The translations under genes were made by a program, and so were the position numbers. From Brachypodium distachyon (taxonomy: Eukaryota > Streptophyta > Magnoliopsida > Poales > Poaceae): a stretch of DNA of 64,000 nt. Every line of letters begins with the position of its first letter. Position 1 is the first letter of the stretch. Location: positions 42,695,150 to 42,759,149 of the forward strand of contig NC_016134.3 of assembly GCF_000005505.3 (NCBI RefSeq), given 5' to 3'. The notes beneath the pieces were generated by a model. That model ran no database searches and was not told the origin of the DNA. It saw only the letters and a program-made list of their open reading frames with translations. Shown here one piece after another: positions 31,301 through 43,215 of this stretch.

Positions 31301-33126
31301 TGATAAAACATTAGGTATGTCACACATAATGCAGCTGTTTTCACTAAAACGAAAAACACGTGTCAATTTGAAACTAACATTTACACCGTGCTCTTGTACC
31401 TTTACACGTAGTGGTTAAAATGGAAACATATAACTGTTTGGTCAATACATGTGATATTGCCGTCTTAGGATACCGCCATGCTGGATAGCCAAACTCAACA
31501 TTGCTAACCTCCGCAGAGTGAGAACACCTAATAAATACTAAGAATGTTTAATTCTCATAGTTAATTAATGCCAACGAGCAGTTTCCATATCCTTTGGGTT
31601 TTAAAAAAAAACAATGGGGGTGAATTGAAAAGGTCATGAACCTTCACGAGATGGCAATAGGACAAGCAAAAAAGGATGATCAAACAAGTCCTCCAGTCAG
31701 CGTGCACAAGGGAGTCCTCAACAAGTAGCTAGTTATACACATTAAATACTGTATGAAAGCACTACCATGATAAAATGGTGCTAATAATACTTACGTTGAA
31801 ATAGAATAATAGCAACCTCATAGTGCTTTTACGGTAGAACATTACCACACATCCATGGGTCTAAGGTAACAATAAATAATTTAGTACAAGTCAACGACGT
31901 TCTATCAAAGATAAGGAAGGAATCGTCGTTTGTAATTACTAACTAGGTGGACTAAGTTGTAAAGGATTAGATGATATTAATCCTCGCTAATTACAATATG
32001 ACGAGCTTAAACCCACACTACATACAACTTTTAGAGAAATGAACACCAGGTACAACTGAAGAGACAAGAGACAGTATAGTATAAAGTTAGACCTGAATAT
32101 CAGAATTTACCTCCATGCCCATCGTAAACGCCAAAAAAGGATGTACAGTCATCAAGCCGTGGGAAAGCAGCATGCTGCAAGAGTAAATATGTCAGCCAGT
32201 AATATGTTGCACTCAACATTATAGTATCACAAGTAAACAAGGCTTATCCTCGACAAGATAGCTTCAGCTATGATGCAACACCATAAATTTCCAGTCAGAC
32301 ATCATCAGAAACAATTTATCCGACTTTGCAGTAAACTCCCAAATGCAAGTCGCAAACCGACAAAAAGCTATCTTAAGCTTTTCACCTATAGGGAAGCTCC
32401 ATTGGGCAAATCAAATTTCCAATGCAAGCCGCCGACAAACCATAAAGCTATTGGGCGAACAACAGAAGGCGATCTACCAATGCAAACCGACAAAACCGCT
32501 ACATCCAGCTTTCCGGTTAGAGGGAAAACTCCAACGGGTGAATCACAACGGAATTTCGGAATTTATTATAGGTTGTCGGTTCCGATACGACAAACAGGAA
32601 GCGACCAATTGACCAGTTGAACTAGTCAGCAGTAGAACAGAGCCACATACAGCGACCACATAATGCAGGTGACAAGCTGACAAACCACTGCCTCGAGCAT
32701 TCCGCATACACGGGAAACGCCATTTCACGAATCACATCCACATAGGAAAATTGTCACAGGTGGACCGGTTCCTAGACAACAGGGGACAACAATCCGATCG
32801 CCGGTGAACTCATCAGGCGAGCGAGAGAGCGAATCTACAACGGAATCGGCACCTGGAACTCCAAGCAGACGCAGATTTCCACAACGGCGTGTCTCATCTC
32901 ATCTCATCGAGAAACCCTAGCGGCGCTAGCTCCGAGGGGAGTTCTCCCCACCCGAGTCCCAGACCCAAACGGAGAGAGCAGGGGAGGTAGGCGGGGAAGA
33001 AAAACTCACGGCGTCCTCCATGGTGGTCCGCCATCCCTGCATGGCGGCGAGGCCGTAGCGGAGCTGGTCGTTCTCGCCATCGGCGCAGTACTTCTCCGTC
33101 TTGGGCGTGCTGAGGTGCGTCCCCAT
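28323..33126 (-). CDS. Protein phosphatase 2C (PP2C60/21-like clade), ten coding exons
   Basis: Coding exons on the minus strand are 33010-33126, 32111-32174, 31167-31275, 30917-31067, 30241-30366, 30031-30154, 29872-29948, 29740-29792, 28610-28664 and 28323-28505. All have GT-AG borders and agreeing phases (352 aa). The start [19 protein letters not shown] is the clade's myristoylation-type N-terminus. PP2C motifs are complete: [16 protein letters not shown] (24-39), FGVYDGHGG with D57 and G58 for metal binding, CGSTACVAI (119-127), NAGDSR (137-142), LNLARAIGD (185-193) and LACDGIWD (229-236). The enzyme should remove phosphate from Ser/Thr using Mg/Mn. The TAA stop (28323-28325) overlaps a possible GTAAGG donor. 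A 5'UTR intron (about 33163-33399) is plausible. Confidence 0.92.
32351..32735. repeat. Diverged repeats inside PP2C intron 1
   Basis: A unit of about 70 bp beginning GCAAACCGACAAAA and including an AGCTTTTC/AGCTTTCC step and a GGGAAGCTCC/GGGAAAACTCC step occurs near 32351-32419 and 32480-32550. A weaker third version lies near 32665-32735 (GCTGACAAACC ... GGGAAACGCC). A shorter partial copy lies between the first two. They are direct, diverged repeats of unknown origin. Confidence 0.45.
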
Positions 33127-33399
33127 TCCGTACTCCCTCCGCGAATCGAAACCCCGACCACCTGCGGGCACCAGCAAATCAGAACCAAACACCCACCGCC
33201 GTCAGTACAGCAGCCCATACGCGCGGCGGCGGCGCACTCGCGATCCCGACCACCATCAACACCGCCGCTCCGAACCCCCCCGCCCCGCCACAGCCCACTG
33301 CCCTCGCGCCGCGGCGGGGAACGGGTGGGTTGCGGGCAGTTGCGATTCGGCGATCGAGCGGGGGAGGATGGGGGCAGAGGAGTAGGGAGGAAGGCACTC

Positions 33400-36300
33400 A
33401 CGAGGCGGCCGGGCGGCGGATGTGCGGCGAGGTGGCGGAGGACGACGACGACGACGGACGGAAGAGAGGGAGGAGGAGGTGGCGATGGTGTCGGGTGGGG
33501 CGTGTATTTGTAGGGAGGAGATCGCGGGGATGAGGGGAAGAAGGCAAGGCAAAGGCGAGGCGAGGCGAGGCGAGATGGCGAGGTTGGGGGATTCGGGGAA
33601 GATTGCGTATCTCCGTTTTCTATTCACCGCCAGCTCCCCTGATTATCTCCCTGTTCCCTCGCTTCCCTTTTCTTTCTCCCTACGTACATCTCCTCATTCT
33701 GCCGTGCCGTGCCGCACCGCCCGAAAAGCGTCCGTGCTCCGTCCGTCGGCCACGGACGGTTCAGATCTCCGCTTCTCCCTCCAGCTCTTTTCCGATTTAC
33801 CTGATCTTTATGGGGTTATTTCTCGTTGTAATGTAGCCGACATAAAACACGAAGCTACTCCCAAGAATCGGACCAATGTTCCACGGCAAAAATCTTCCGG
33901 AATTTTGACAACTGATTCTCTTGCCTTTTTAAAAGCTTCAATTCACTTTCTTTTTCGAGTACCGCAGGAAAAGCTTGTGTGCCTCGATCGAGCGCCTCTG
34001 ATCGGGACGCTTCAGTGTTTGCGGTGGCATATATTGCAGTCATTTTGTTTTGTCCTTGTCGGACTCTTAACCCACACGTGGCTGCTGCTGCTGCTGACAG
34101 CATTTCAGTTTGGTAAATCGAGAGCAAATTAAATTTCTACTAAATCGACAACAGGAAATAAATAAGACTCTCACTTTTACATATTGGCGAGCATCATACT
34201 CCTGTATATCAGGTGTGAAATCCCTGCAATAGAGCTAGTCCTGCTATGATATCGACCGTAGGCCGTAGCTGCCCAGAATACGACAGGTTAAACTAGCGAA
34301 GGTCCTAGGAGCTTAGTTGGGCTCTTGAGTCTTGACACGTGTCATCATTATTCAATCGATAATGCTGCCAGTCGGTAAGCAATCAATGCACATTACCTGA
34401 TGGTTACTTGGCCGCTTACACCTGGCATGCAATGGCATCCATCAAGACCAGTACACTGATTAAAATTAAACAAAGTAGCCTTTGTTAGGAACAAAAATTC
34501 CAACATCCTACGTATGTCCAAACCCCACCGTTCTCCTGGGAGTGTACTTAGGAACATACATCTTGGCCTCTTCCACAACAAATGTTTGTGTTATATACGA
34601 GACATTTATCATGAGTCGGAGGAAGTACATGTTAGTATTTATATAGTCCGTTATCCTAAATATAATTTCTTCGAGCTAGCGTGAAACAAATAGAAAGATG
34701 ATTAAATTTCTTGTGCACATCCAGTTAGTCTCATACAATCCCAATGGGTGAGATTTATTACATAAAATACTCGCATTTATAAAACACGACCCATTTGTGA
34801 TGTGAGTATCTAAGTGACATTGCAATCTTAGGAGCTAACAAGAGAAGTGCAATTGAAGTGAAGTGATCTAAGAATGTATGGCTCTGTGTTCCCACATAAT
34901 ATAAACGTCCGGCAGGAGACATGATGCTACTAATTTGCATCTAAAGTCCAGCAACCAAGCTAATGTCTTTGAGTTATTAGTCTCTTTGATTCGTAGGATT
35001 AAGGGTTTTTCTTTGATTCAAAGCATTTTGAAACATAAGATTTCTTTGCCGTGTCCATTCCAATCATATAGGGTTTTGTTTGTTCCAATGTTTGTTTAAT
35101 CGCACCATATGAAAAAACAAAGGATCTTACAAGTGTATGGGATTTTTTCTATGATTTTTAGTGCAAAATGAATCCTAAAAAAAATCAACAATATTAAATC
35201 ATAAAAACCAAAACAAAGACTATAATTTCCCAAATTTTCTGTTAAACCGGCCGAATAAAAAAGGCCAAGATATCCATGCATTTCCCGAACAACATACCGA
35301 CTAAACTTTTTTCGTTTTGTTTTGAAAACACAGTAACGGAAAAACAAAACAACTTCCCTTTTCCTTCATGTGCTACCTAAACATTTTCTCCGCTATTAAC
35401 AGGGGCGGAACTGTAGTATAGGCATTGGTTGCAGATGAACCCAATGAAAATGGCAAAATTCAATAGGATTTGGACTAAGACTACATATCAACCCCATGAT
35501 TATAATTTCTAAATTACGGAACCATATAAAACGCACTGGCGTGTACGTTATTAGTGCATACATTCGTAACCACGCAAAGAAACTTTTCGATCCAATTTAA
35601 GGTTAGTTATTAGAACTATATAAACGTGTGCACATATATACAATCATGCAAGGACCGTACCATGCCCTCCTTTCCAACTAACATAAGTAAGCAATTTCAC
35701 AACCCCTCTTATTTTCTCCCATATATCATTCCGAAACCTTTCCGGGCTCCTTCGTGGCACGGACGCTCCTGCGAAGCAAAAGCCCTGCCGGAGCTGGGAC
35801 ACGAGATCCCGGGGATACCGCCGCCATGTGTGCGCCACCCGCACAATCAATTAAACAATCTCGCACAGCCACACTGCCGACCTGACCAGCCATTAGCTTA
35901 ACTAGATGGGATAGCGCGCTTTGCTGCGCCGTAGAGTTTATCAACGATCTTTCCGGAATATAACTTAGCATTCTCTCCCTAATGACAGTGCAAAGAAAGT
36001 GCACAGGGTAATGCTCGCTGGATGAAAGAAATACCTTAAATGGACTGAAGATATAACTCTTAATTACAGTGTTAAGACCAATATAGAACAAATTTGACAA
36101 CGAATATATTTACATATTCACACCTAGACAATGGCATCTTAAATAAATATATTAGACTGATTGGTGGCAAGACTATGCCAAAGAGATATTCAGAATTTGG
36201 ACAAATGAAGCACCAGATTCACTTGAAGTAGCATGAACACAATTCTGGCCATAAAACCTAATTAGAACTTGCCTCCGCAAACAAAAATAAGTTTGATAAT

Positions 36301-36990
36301 TTACCCCAAACACAGCCAAGACAATCTTTTCGGCAAAAGCCATTGGACCTGTTATAGAAGATGGTAATCTCATCAGACAACAATGCATGTCCTTGAGCGA
36401 TTTAGATTTAGATTGTTTTCCACCAAAAAGTACTGGAACTGAAACTTGATCCAATTTCCAATCAGAATCATCTAAATGCTCAAATTTCACGGGAAGTCAA
36501 CAAAGGTCAACAAGGTCAGTCGCAAAGAGTTAAGAAGAGGAAAGTCAAACCCATGACGGCACACTGTATTATCTTATCATGAACTGTGATGTGCCCAAAG
36601 CCTGAAGCATTTCTCACTGGATAAATTTGTATGACTGGAAACTTGAAACACATTTGATATAGAAATTTATAAAGAAAGTACAACCTTTTTATCCTTCTCA
36701 ACATCTCCAGGCTGACCTCAGCGTCAGCATCACCGGGCTGGATCCTCTTCCCGAGGCCTTTGTTCCCCCACCGGAGGCTCTCCACCATCATCTCGCCTCA
36801 CCACTGTATTCCCTTGGCCAGGTTCTCGGCACCCGTCGCAAGTGAATATTTTGATACATGGCAAAAAGAGACCACCTCTATCGAAATGAATCAAGTAAAT
36901 ATAGTTAACACCAGGTTAAAATTATAGGTGAAGGGAGTTTAGGATATTCAGGCATCTGCAGAGAGCTGCTTCTTTTGCTTCGACAACTTT
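33400..36990. other. Intergenic DNA with unassigned fragments
   Basis: Near 33552-33574 an (AGGCG)n microsatellite lies in the PP2C upstream region. Further right the sequence is AT-rich. A MITE-like right end (GAGTCGGAGGAAGTA, near 34615) has no clear partner. Minus frames at 36173-36490 and 36516-36791 (starting MMVESLRWGNKGLGKRIQP) have fairly protein-like composition, but I cannot assign them. They may be further gene fragments near the NEK pseudogene. Confidence 0.35.
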
Positions 36991-37890
36991 GCTTGCAGCT
37001 TGTCGATCTTTTGTTCACAAGATATTGGAACACTGCAAATGTAACAGCAGACAAGGAAATGTTAGGCGATGCTAGTAGTACCTTACAAATGAACTCATCG
37101 AGGCCGGCGGTTTTACCTTGAAGTCATGGCGTGGCACACGATTGCAGTGCAGATAGCTAAGGAACAAGAGCAATTGTGTGAACCACCAGCAAACCCTCTT
37201 CAGATAACACAATTAGTAGTACCAAAGAGGAAGGTAAGTTTCTGAACTCTGAACAATTCCTTGTCTACTGCTCATGTCTGTAGGTGTAAACACTGTAAAC
37301 ACTACAGACTACACCAGTGTTCTTACCTCTTCAGAAAATAGGACGCCCCTTGCCTTCTTGATCTCTCCGCTCTGTGAACCCCTAATTAAGTCATCAGTAA
37401 CTAAAAACCAGCGCATACCTCAAAACGGAGAATTTTTACATGTGGTGGCAAGGAAGGCGAACCGCAAGAGCTTACATGTCACCTCCTTCGCAACAACTTG
37501 TAACGATGCACGCAGAGGTCCTCTGCAAGTGACCACGCAGTAAGTTCAGTCTGTCTGGGCGTCATAAATCGAGAGCACGAACAATCCCAACCAAATTTAC
37601 TGCTTTCGAATGGTACTTGCACCACCTCGTCGACCCATCCGTCCTTGCACTCGACGATGTGGGGGTTGCTGCAGAGGCTCGCCATCAGATATATCTGCAG
37701 AGCAAGCGTGAAAACAAAAGCTTCAGAATCCATCAGCTGCCAACCAAACCAATCGTCCCCACGAGACAGCTGTTACCCGAGTGGGGAATTTGCGAGGGTT
37801 TAAGCTTCTGGTAATTAGAGTACCTCCTGGTAAGCAGTCCGCTAGAACGTGTCGTTGTGCTTCGACAGGCGGATCTTCTTCATCACGTAC
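36990..37890 (-). pseudogene. NEK (NIMA-related) protein kinase pseudogene, introns retained
   Basis: Six exon-like pieces in order spell a decayed NEK kinase N-lobe: 37824-37890 (YVMKKIRLSKHNDTF, then a TAG stop), 37617-37694 (NPHIVECKDGWVDEVVQ), 37476-37522 (ACIVTSCCEGGDM), 37327-37381 (GEIKKARGVLFSEE), about 37117-37197 (QLLLFLSYLHCNRVPRHDFK) and from 37032 down (CSNIL, stop, TKDR). These match the plant NEK pattern YVLKKIRL ... NPFIVEYKDSWVE ... CIVIGYCEGGDM ... YLHxNxxLHRDLK | CSNIFLTKD, including the exon junction after HRDLK. The catalytic-loop HRD reads RHD. Two in-frame stops, no start exon and loss of homology after TKDR show it is dead. Retained introns mean genomic duplication or capture, not retroposition. 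Confidence 0.8.
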
Positions 37891-39533
37891 CTACAGAGTG
37901 AAAACTCGAAGAAAAAGAAAAGAGAAGGAGGAGGAAGGAAGGCGCGGTGTGGGGGTAGGTAATCCCTCGTTTGCCTAGAACAAATTCATGTGCTCAAGCA
38001 TCAGCGCAAACAAAGGGAAGGAGATAACCTCCAACGGCCGCGCTTCCAGCCCCTGTCTCCTCGTCGCCAGGCCGCCGCGTGTCCAGACGCCGCGGGCCTC
38101 ATCTCCGCCCGGCGCGTCGTCAAGCCGCCGAGCCGACGCGCGGCTCCGCTCCCTGACCAGCAGCGCCCCCCGTATCCTGCAGGCTGGCTCTCACCGCAGT
38201 ACACAGCGCGCACACCGCGTCCTCTGCCTCTGCCGGCCCAGTGCCGCCACCTATCTGCAGGTACGATGCGAGCTCCACCCAGGGGCGCCGGTTCTGCGGA
38301 GAGAAGGGAGACGGCGGCGGCGATTTGGCCGTAGGAAGCCGGATTGACAGGAAGCAGCAGCTGCAGTGGTGGGGATGAGAAGAGGGACGGGGGCGGCTGC
38401 GCTGGAACAACGAACGGATGCGATCACAACACACCAACGGCCAGGATAGGAAAACGTGGACACATAAAAAGAGCCTCAGATCCTCCGCCTTTAGAGAAGA
38501 GAGATATGACCCCATGCAAGCCTGCCTGATCAATTTTTAAGCTGCCTCCTCGGGGCCCACGCTGGCTCGGATTTGCCTTGCTAAATGCGGCAAATGAAGC
38601 AGCTGGTGTTCGTCGCTGGTTACTTTAATTTATTGCTATCCGAGTAGCTTTTGGTGTCAATTAGGCTGGGAACGTGGGCTTGTTTTCTACGGCGGATTTG
38701 AAATCGTAGTCCGGGAGAGGCCAACTTCTTTACTCGGGGAGATCGAGCAAAGCAATCGTGGCTGTCGTTAAATTATCGCTCTAGCTTGAACGTGCATGCA
38801 TCGGGTTTCCGGGTTCAGATCATCCAAGCTAGCTCGCGTTATTCTACGAGCTAGCTAGGCCGGAGATCGTACGCCAGGATACGGTAGCTGGGCTCTCTCT
38901 TGTGACGAACGAAGATGAGATCAGCAGATGATCCCATTTTAAAATGGAGTGTCTTTTTTTTTCCTTTTCCGTTTGCTACTCGATGCATGAGTACCGTACA
39001 TGGGATCTTCCCTGTATCTTAACCCTCTTTAATTCTCTCGTACCCAGACACAGACACGCCTCTCCTTAAACTCTGACGATTCGCTTTAGGGTGTACAGCA
39101 GCAGGGGAGCTTAAAAATCGATTTAGACACTTGTACATTTTTATATCTACAGTACATCATAATTTTGTAAAATCAAGTTGCGGATGATCCATGGCATTCC
39201 TTCTTCCAAAAACAAAAATCTTTTTTTCAGTCTGTTGCTGGTGCTGAAAAAAAAACAGAAGAGGAATATCTGGGCGGCGCTGTACTAGGATTTTCCAAGC
39301 CCACGCCAGCGAGCCCGGCCCACCGTCAGCAGCAAGGGAGCGAGAGCCGCGTCCGCGTGTCGGGGACGCAAGTTGCAACGCAACGGCACAGATCATCCAT
39401 CATCTATCCCCTCTCCTTCCGGAGACCCCGACCGACCAGCGCGACAAAGCAAAGTCACCACCGGAGCAGCAGGAGGAGATCCCCGATTTCTCCCCATCCA
39501 TCACCCCGATCCGATTCGATCCGAGATCACCCG
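37891..39533. other. Intergenic; GC-rich island then RCI2 upstream region
   Basis: A GC-rich stretch at 38000-38350 has overlapping frames in several phases and no recognised domain. It could be the degraded leader of the NEK fragment. From 38550 the sequence is AT-rich, and from about 39300 it becomes the promoter and leader of the RCI2 gene. I see no RNA gene. Confidence 0.4.
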
Positions 39534-40710
39534 ATGGCGTCCGGCGGATGCTGCACGTTCCTCGAGATCCTGCTCGCCATCTTCCTCCCGCCCCTCGGGG
39601 TTTTCCTCCACTACGGCTGCTGCAGCGTAAGCAACTAATCGTCCTCCCCTCTCCATCCCCTCCCGCGATCCCATCACGCGCCTCCTGGGTTGAAATCCAC
39701 GCGGTAGCTAGGTGGCTCGGGGATTCGTCGAAGGTGTATCTGGTTGGTTTCAAGGGGGGATTTGAGAGGCGAAAATTTGGGTCCAAGCGAGTTGGCAGCA
39801 GGCGACCAGTGATTCGGAATATTGGGGCGCCGCTTCTGCCTGTGGCCGGGCTTGCGATTCCTGAATCTACACTTGCGATACCTGCTGCCCGGCAATCATG
39901 TGCGATGTGATATGTAGGTGGCATATTGCCCTGCATTGGGTTTGGACTAACGTTTTTGCTCAATGCTGGATATGAAAATATCCCCAAAATATTAGCCTGT
40001 GACATACAGTGATTTATTCATGCTGGTTCTTACTGTACCAGTGTCCTTAATTCATGGAATAATGTAACCCCTACTGCCATGCCAATCAGAGCAGATTGAG
40101 GTTTTTGTCTCAACTTGGTGTGTTATAGATCATTTGTATGCAGTTCAGTCATGGACTGTTGCATTTTTCGCACGGAGGAGCTATGTAAGGTGCATGGCGA
40201 TCATGTTTGAACTTTGACTATCATTGTACACTTGTACAGATATATTGCTCTTGAATAGGTTACGTTCTGCCTCTTTGTTTCGTTGCCAAAGTCAGACAGT
40301 ATACAACACTGCAACTTTTGCTAGAAGTCTAGAACCGCAATTTATTTTCAGTCAGAAGATTGAATTGTCCTGATATTTTTCTCAATTTATCTGAAAGTCT
40401 GGAATTGAATGGTGATGTACAACAGCACAAACTTTTTTTGTGTTGGCACTTGACACTACTGATAATACCATATTTTATTTTTCTGCTAGGATATTTTTCT
40501 CAATCTTGATAACATACTGATAGTGTTGATTTCCCTACTCGCAAAAAAAAAAGATAGTGTTGATGTCCCTTTTATCTTGAACAGATGGAGTTCTGCATCT
40601 GCTTGCTGCTCACCATCCTTGGCTATATCCCTGGCATCATCTATGCAATCTATGTCCTCGTTGCTCTCGACTCGGAGGAGCGCCATAGGGAATACTATAC
40701 CCTTGCTTAG
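39534..40710 (+). CDS. RCI2/PMP3 (LTI6-type) small hydrophobic membrane protein, two exons
   Basis: Exons 39534-39626 and 40585-40710 join in phase 0 into 72 aa. The protein starts MASGGCCTFLEILLAIFLPPLG and has two hydrophobic helices, separated by the family's Cys-rich turn (HYGCCS|MEFCICLLL). GYIPGIIYAIYVL, the strongest PMP3/UPF0057 signature, follows. The tail DSEERHREYYTLA makes it a member of the longer-tailed subgroup. These plasma-membrane peptides help keep membrane potential and ion balance and are often induced by cold, salt or drought; induction cannot be seen from sequence alone. The intron falls between the two helices, as is usual for the family. Confidence 0.93.
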
Positions 40711-41054
40711 CTGACTACAGTTCTGTAATTACTGCTTTATGGCAAACTCCTACTCCAGTTCTGTTATTACTGCTGTGTGGGCGAACTGCTAGACTAATTG
40801 CCATCTTGTATCTTCATGTGGACTATCTTGCATGGCTTTGTGCTTACTATTAGCCATCTGAATCATGGGACATGTTTGTTTCATGTGGTCCAGCTATGCC
40901 TGTTGAATGCTTGAATTGTGCTCCAGTTTCTCTGTTCCGTAATTTGATACAACCGAATAAATTTCAACTCAGATTTATGTTATTAGTTACGATTGGTGCC
41001 TACCATGATGCTCCATTATTTAGGAATCAAGTGTGTTTTTATCGGATTTCATAC

Positions 41055-41128
41055 TTTCTGTTTATCTTCATTGCTGATGTCTGGAAGATGGTTTCTGTTT
41101 ATCTTCATTGCTGATGTCTGGGAGATGA
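41055..41128 (+). repeat. 37-bp tandem duplication 3' of RCI2
   Basis: The unit TTTCTGTTTATCTTCATTGC...GATG occurs at 41055-41091 and 41092-41128 with about two differences. A partial third copy (TTTCTGTTTATCTTC) follows near 41137. It lies downstream of the RCI2 stop and may be transcribed in its 3'UTR. Confidence 0.7.
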
Positions 41129-41669
41129 TTCACACTTTCTGTTTATCTTCTTTCTGTTTATAAACTCCGGGTGCAATCTTTTGGCAGTCCTCGGAACTGT
41201 CTGTAATTAGGTATATTGCTGTTATCGTTGCTCGTGAGTGTTTCAAACTCTTTTGATCGTCCAGAACTTGGCGTGAGTTCTTGCTGGAATAGCCAATGTG
41301 TGTGTGCTGAACTATGTGTGAGTACCTGGGTGTTGTTCCGTTATCTTGATGGTGATGGAATCGGATCCTCCCAGATCGTTTGGAAAGAAAAAGATCTCCT
41401 TCATTATACCCGTGTCTTAGATGTGGTTTTCAAAATCAACATTGGGCTATGGGCTGTTGTCCAAGGTCTCTAGTCAGTATCATGGGAAAAACTGTCTTTG
41501 AAAATGCATGTACTTATTTTATTTGTCTTGATAGGCATTTTCTATGGAGCATGCACTAACCCTTACACCAGGTCAATTTGCTTTCTGCATAAGCACACCA
41601 AATGTCGTGTTCTGGAGATGATGGGGGAAATGTTGTTAAGTCTCCTTTCTGAAACAATATTGTTTTGGC

Positions 41670-42530
41670 ATGTGTGTGGGAGCACGGTCTCCGGCACCGG
41701 GATGCCGAGCACCCCTTTTTTGGTTCGGTGGAGGGCGAGATGATCGCTCCGGCGATCGCCGGCGTGACGATAGACACGAAATGTAAACACGAGAGTTTAC
41801 CCAGGTTCGGGCCATCCGTAGGTGTAATACCCTACGTCCTGCTTTGAGTTGTATTCACAAGTTTGAGTATGTATAGATCACCCGGAGAGTTTCCGGGTTG
41901 GCTACTTGGGTGAATGCGATGCTATGTTCTAGTAACTGGGGTTGGAACCCTTTGACCGGTGGCATTGGTCCTTCTTTTATAACCAAGGGGATACCACAAG
42001 TGCCTAAGTATGCAGTATGACACGACCACACGAGATACGCTTTGGTTGATCCGCGCTGGACGCCATGCAGCGCCTTGTCTACTGTACACGGTAGGAAAAA
42101 CGGTTTGCAGGGTAGTCGCCCTACCCTTGAGCAAAGCTAGGCCTACCGCTAAGACTACTGTCGGTGCATTAAATGCACTGCGTCCGCCGTCTTGTCATGT
42201 CTTCATTGTTCTGCGGGTCCCGCCTGCATGCCCGAGCGCGGGTTGTTGGGGTGCACCTTCCCCGCCAGCGCACCTGCTAGTTGCTTGGAGGCGTTCCTTC
42301 AGTTTCCCGTAACCGGGGTTCCCGGGAGCATTTTGTACTCGGCCCTTAGCCTTTAACTTCGTCAAAGGCCGTCTCCTCGAGGCAGACTTTCCGGACTCGT
42401 CCCTTCCCGGGAGGCCTTCCTGACGGGGCTTCGTTACTGGCGACCCACGCGTCCCGTATCAGTGGGATCCCGTGGGCCACTGGTACGACATCGTGTGACC
42501 TGGAGACGGAAAAAATTCGGTCCTGCCCCT
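41670..42530 (+). mobile_element. Probable solo LTR or LTR fragment (Gypsy-like), borders uncertain
   Basis: The stretch starts near TGTGTGGGAGCACGG. It holds the phrase ACACGAGAGTTTACCCAGGT TCGGGCC and TACCCTACGTCCTGC, which I know from LTRs of grass Gypsy-type retrotransposons. It has LTR-like composition to about 42530. No internal coding region and no second LTR are present in this window. I could not fix a 5-bp target-site duplication, so it may be a truncated piece rather than a true solo LTR. Confidence 0.5.
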
Positions 42531-43049
42531 CATGAATTGTTTCCCATGTCACCCAAAAACAAAAGGTTTGATGAATCATATATGTCGCGGTTGTGCTGAT
42601 GGCTGCATCGATTAATCTTTCGACGACTTGATTGCGTTGCGGATCGCCTGCTGTTATCTGAAGGGCATTCCTGGGTTTCAGAGGGGCTGAGCGTGAGCCT
42701 GTTTGAAAGGTGCAGACAGAACGCTCCTCTGTTTCTGTCGCTGAACGTTCAGAGTTGTCGCCTGCCCATGCCATCCATTCAGGCTGGCAGCAATGCAGCA
42801 CCATGAGATTCTCAATTTTGCAACTCGTCCTTTGGGACTTGGAAGCCGATCTACTCCATTTTGACAGTTGCGTTCTCAACGGAACAAGATTCACTTCTCC
42901 TGACCTGCATTCGGTTGAGACTTGAGACACGATGAATACCCAGAGCATATAGCAACATCAGGAGTGTTGTTCCATCGGTGGCCGCGTCCAATAACTTCAG
43001 TTTCAGGCTCCTTATAAAAAAGACATGCAGGATGGATCATCACGGTATA

Positions 43050-43215
43050 ATGCAAAGGTTTTTTTTGACCGAAGTTGAAAGGGAAGACCCTACCTGATTT
43101 TATAAAAAGTAGGGAACCGAAAGAGTTTCAAGCCGTACAAGTCCCAGCAGGAAGATTAGAAAGGTTAGGAAAGCCAACATTAAAACGAAGAGAAAGAGAT
43201 TACAAGAGGAAAGAA
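43050..43215. mobile_element. Possible truncated retroposon 3' end
   Basis: A poly-T run (43060-43067) is followed by a sequence beginning GACCGAAGTTGAAAGGGAAG and ACCCTACCTGATTTTATAAA. This resembles the reversed 3' tails of LINE-type elements in grasses. No coding part is attached. The assignment rests on the tail style only. Confidence 0.3.
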
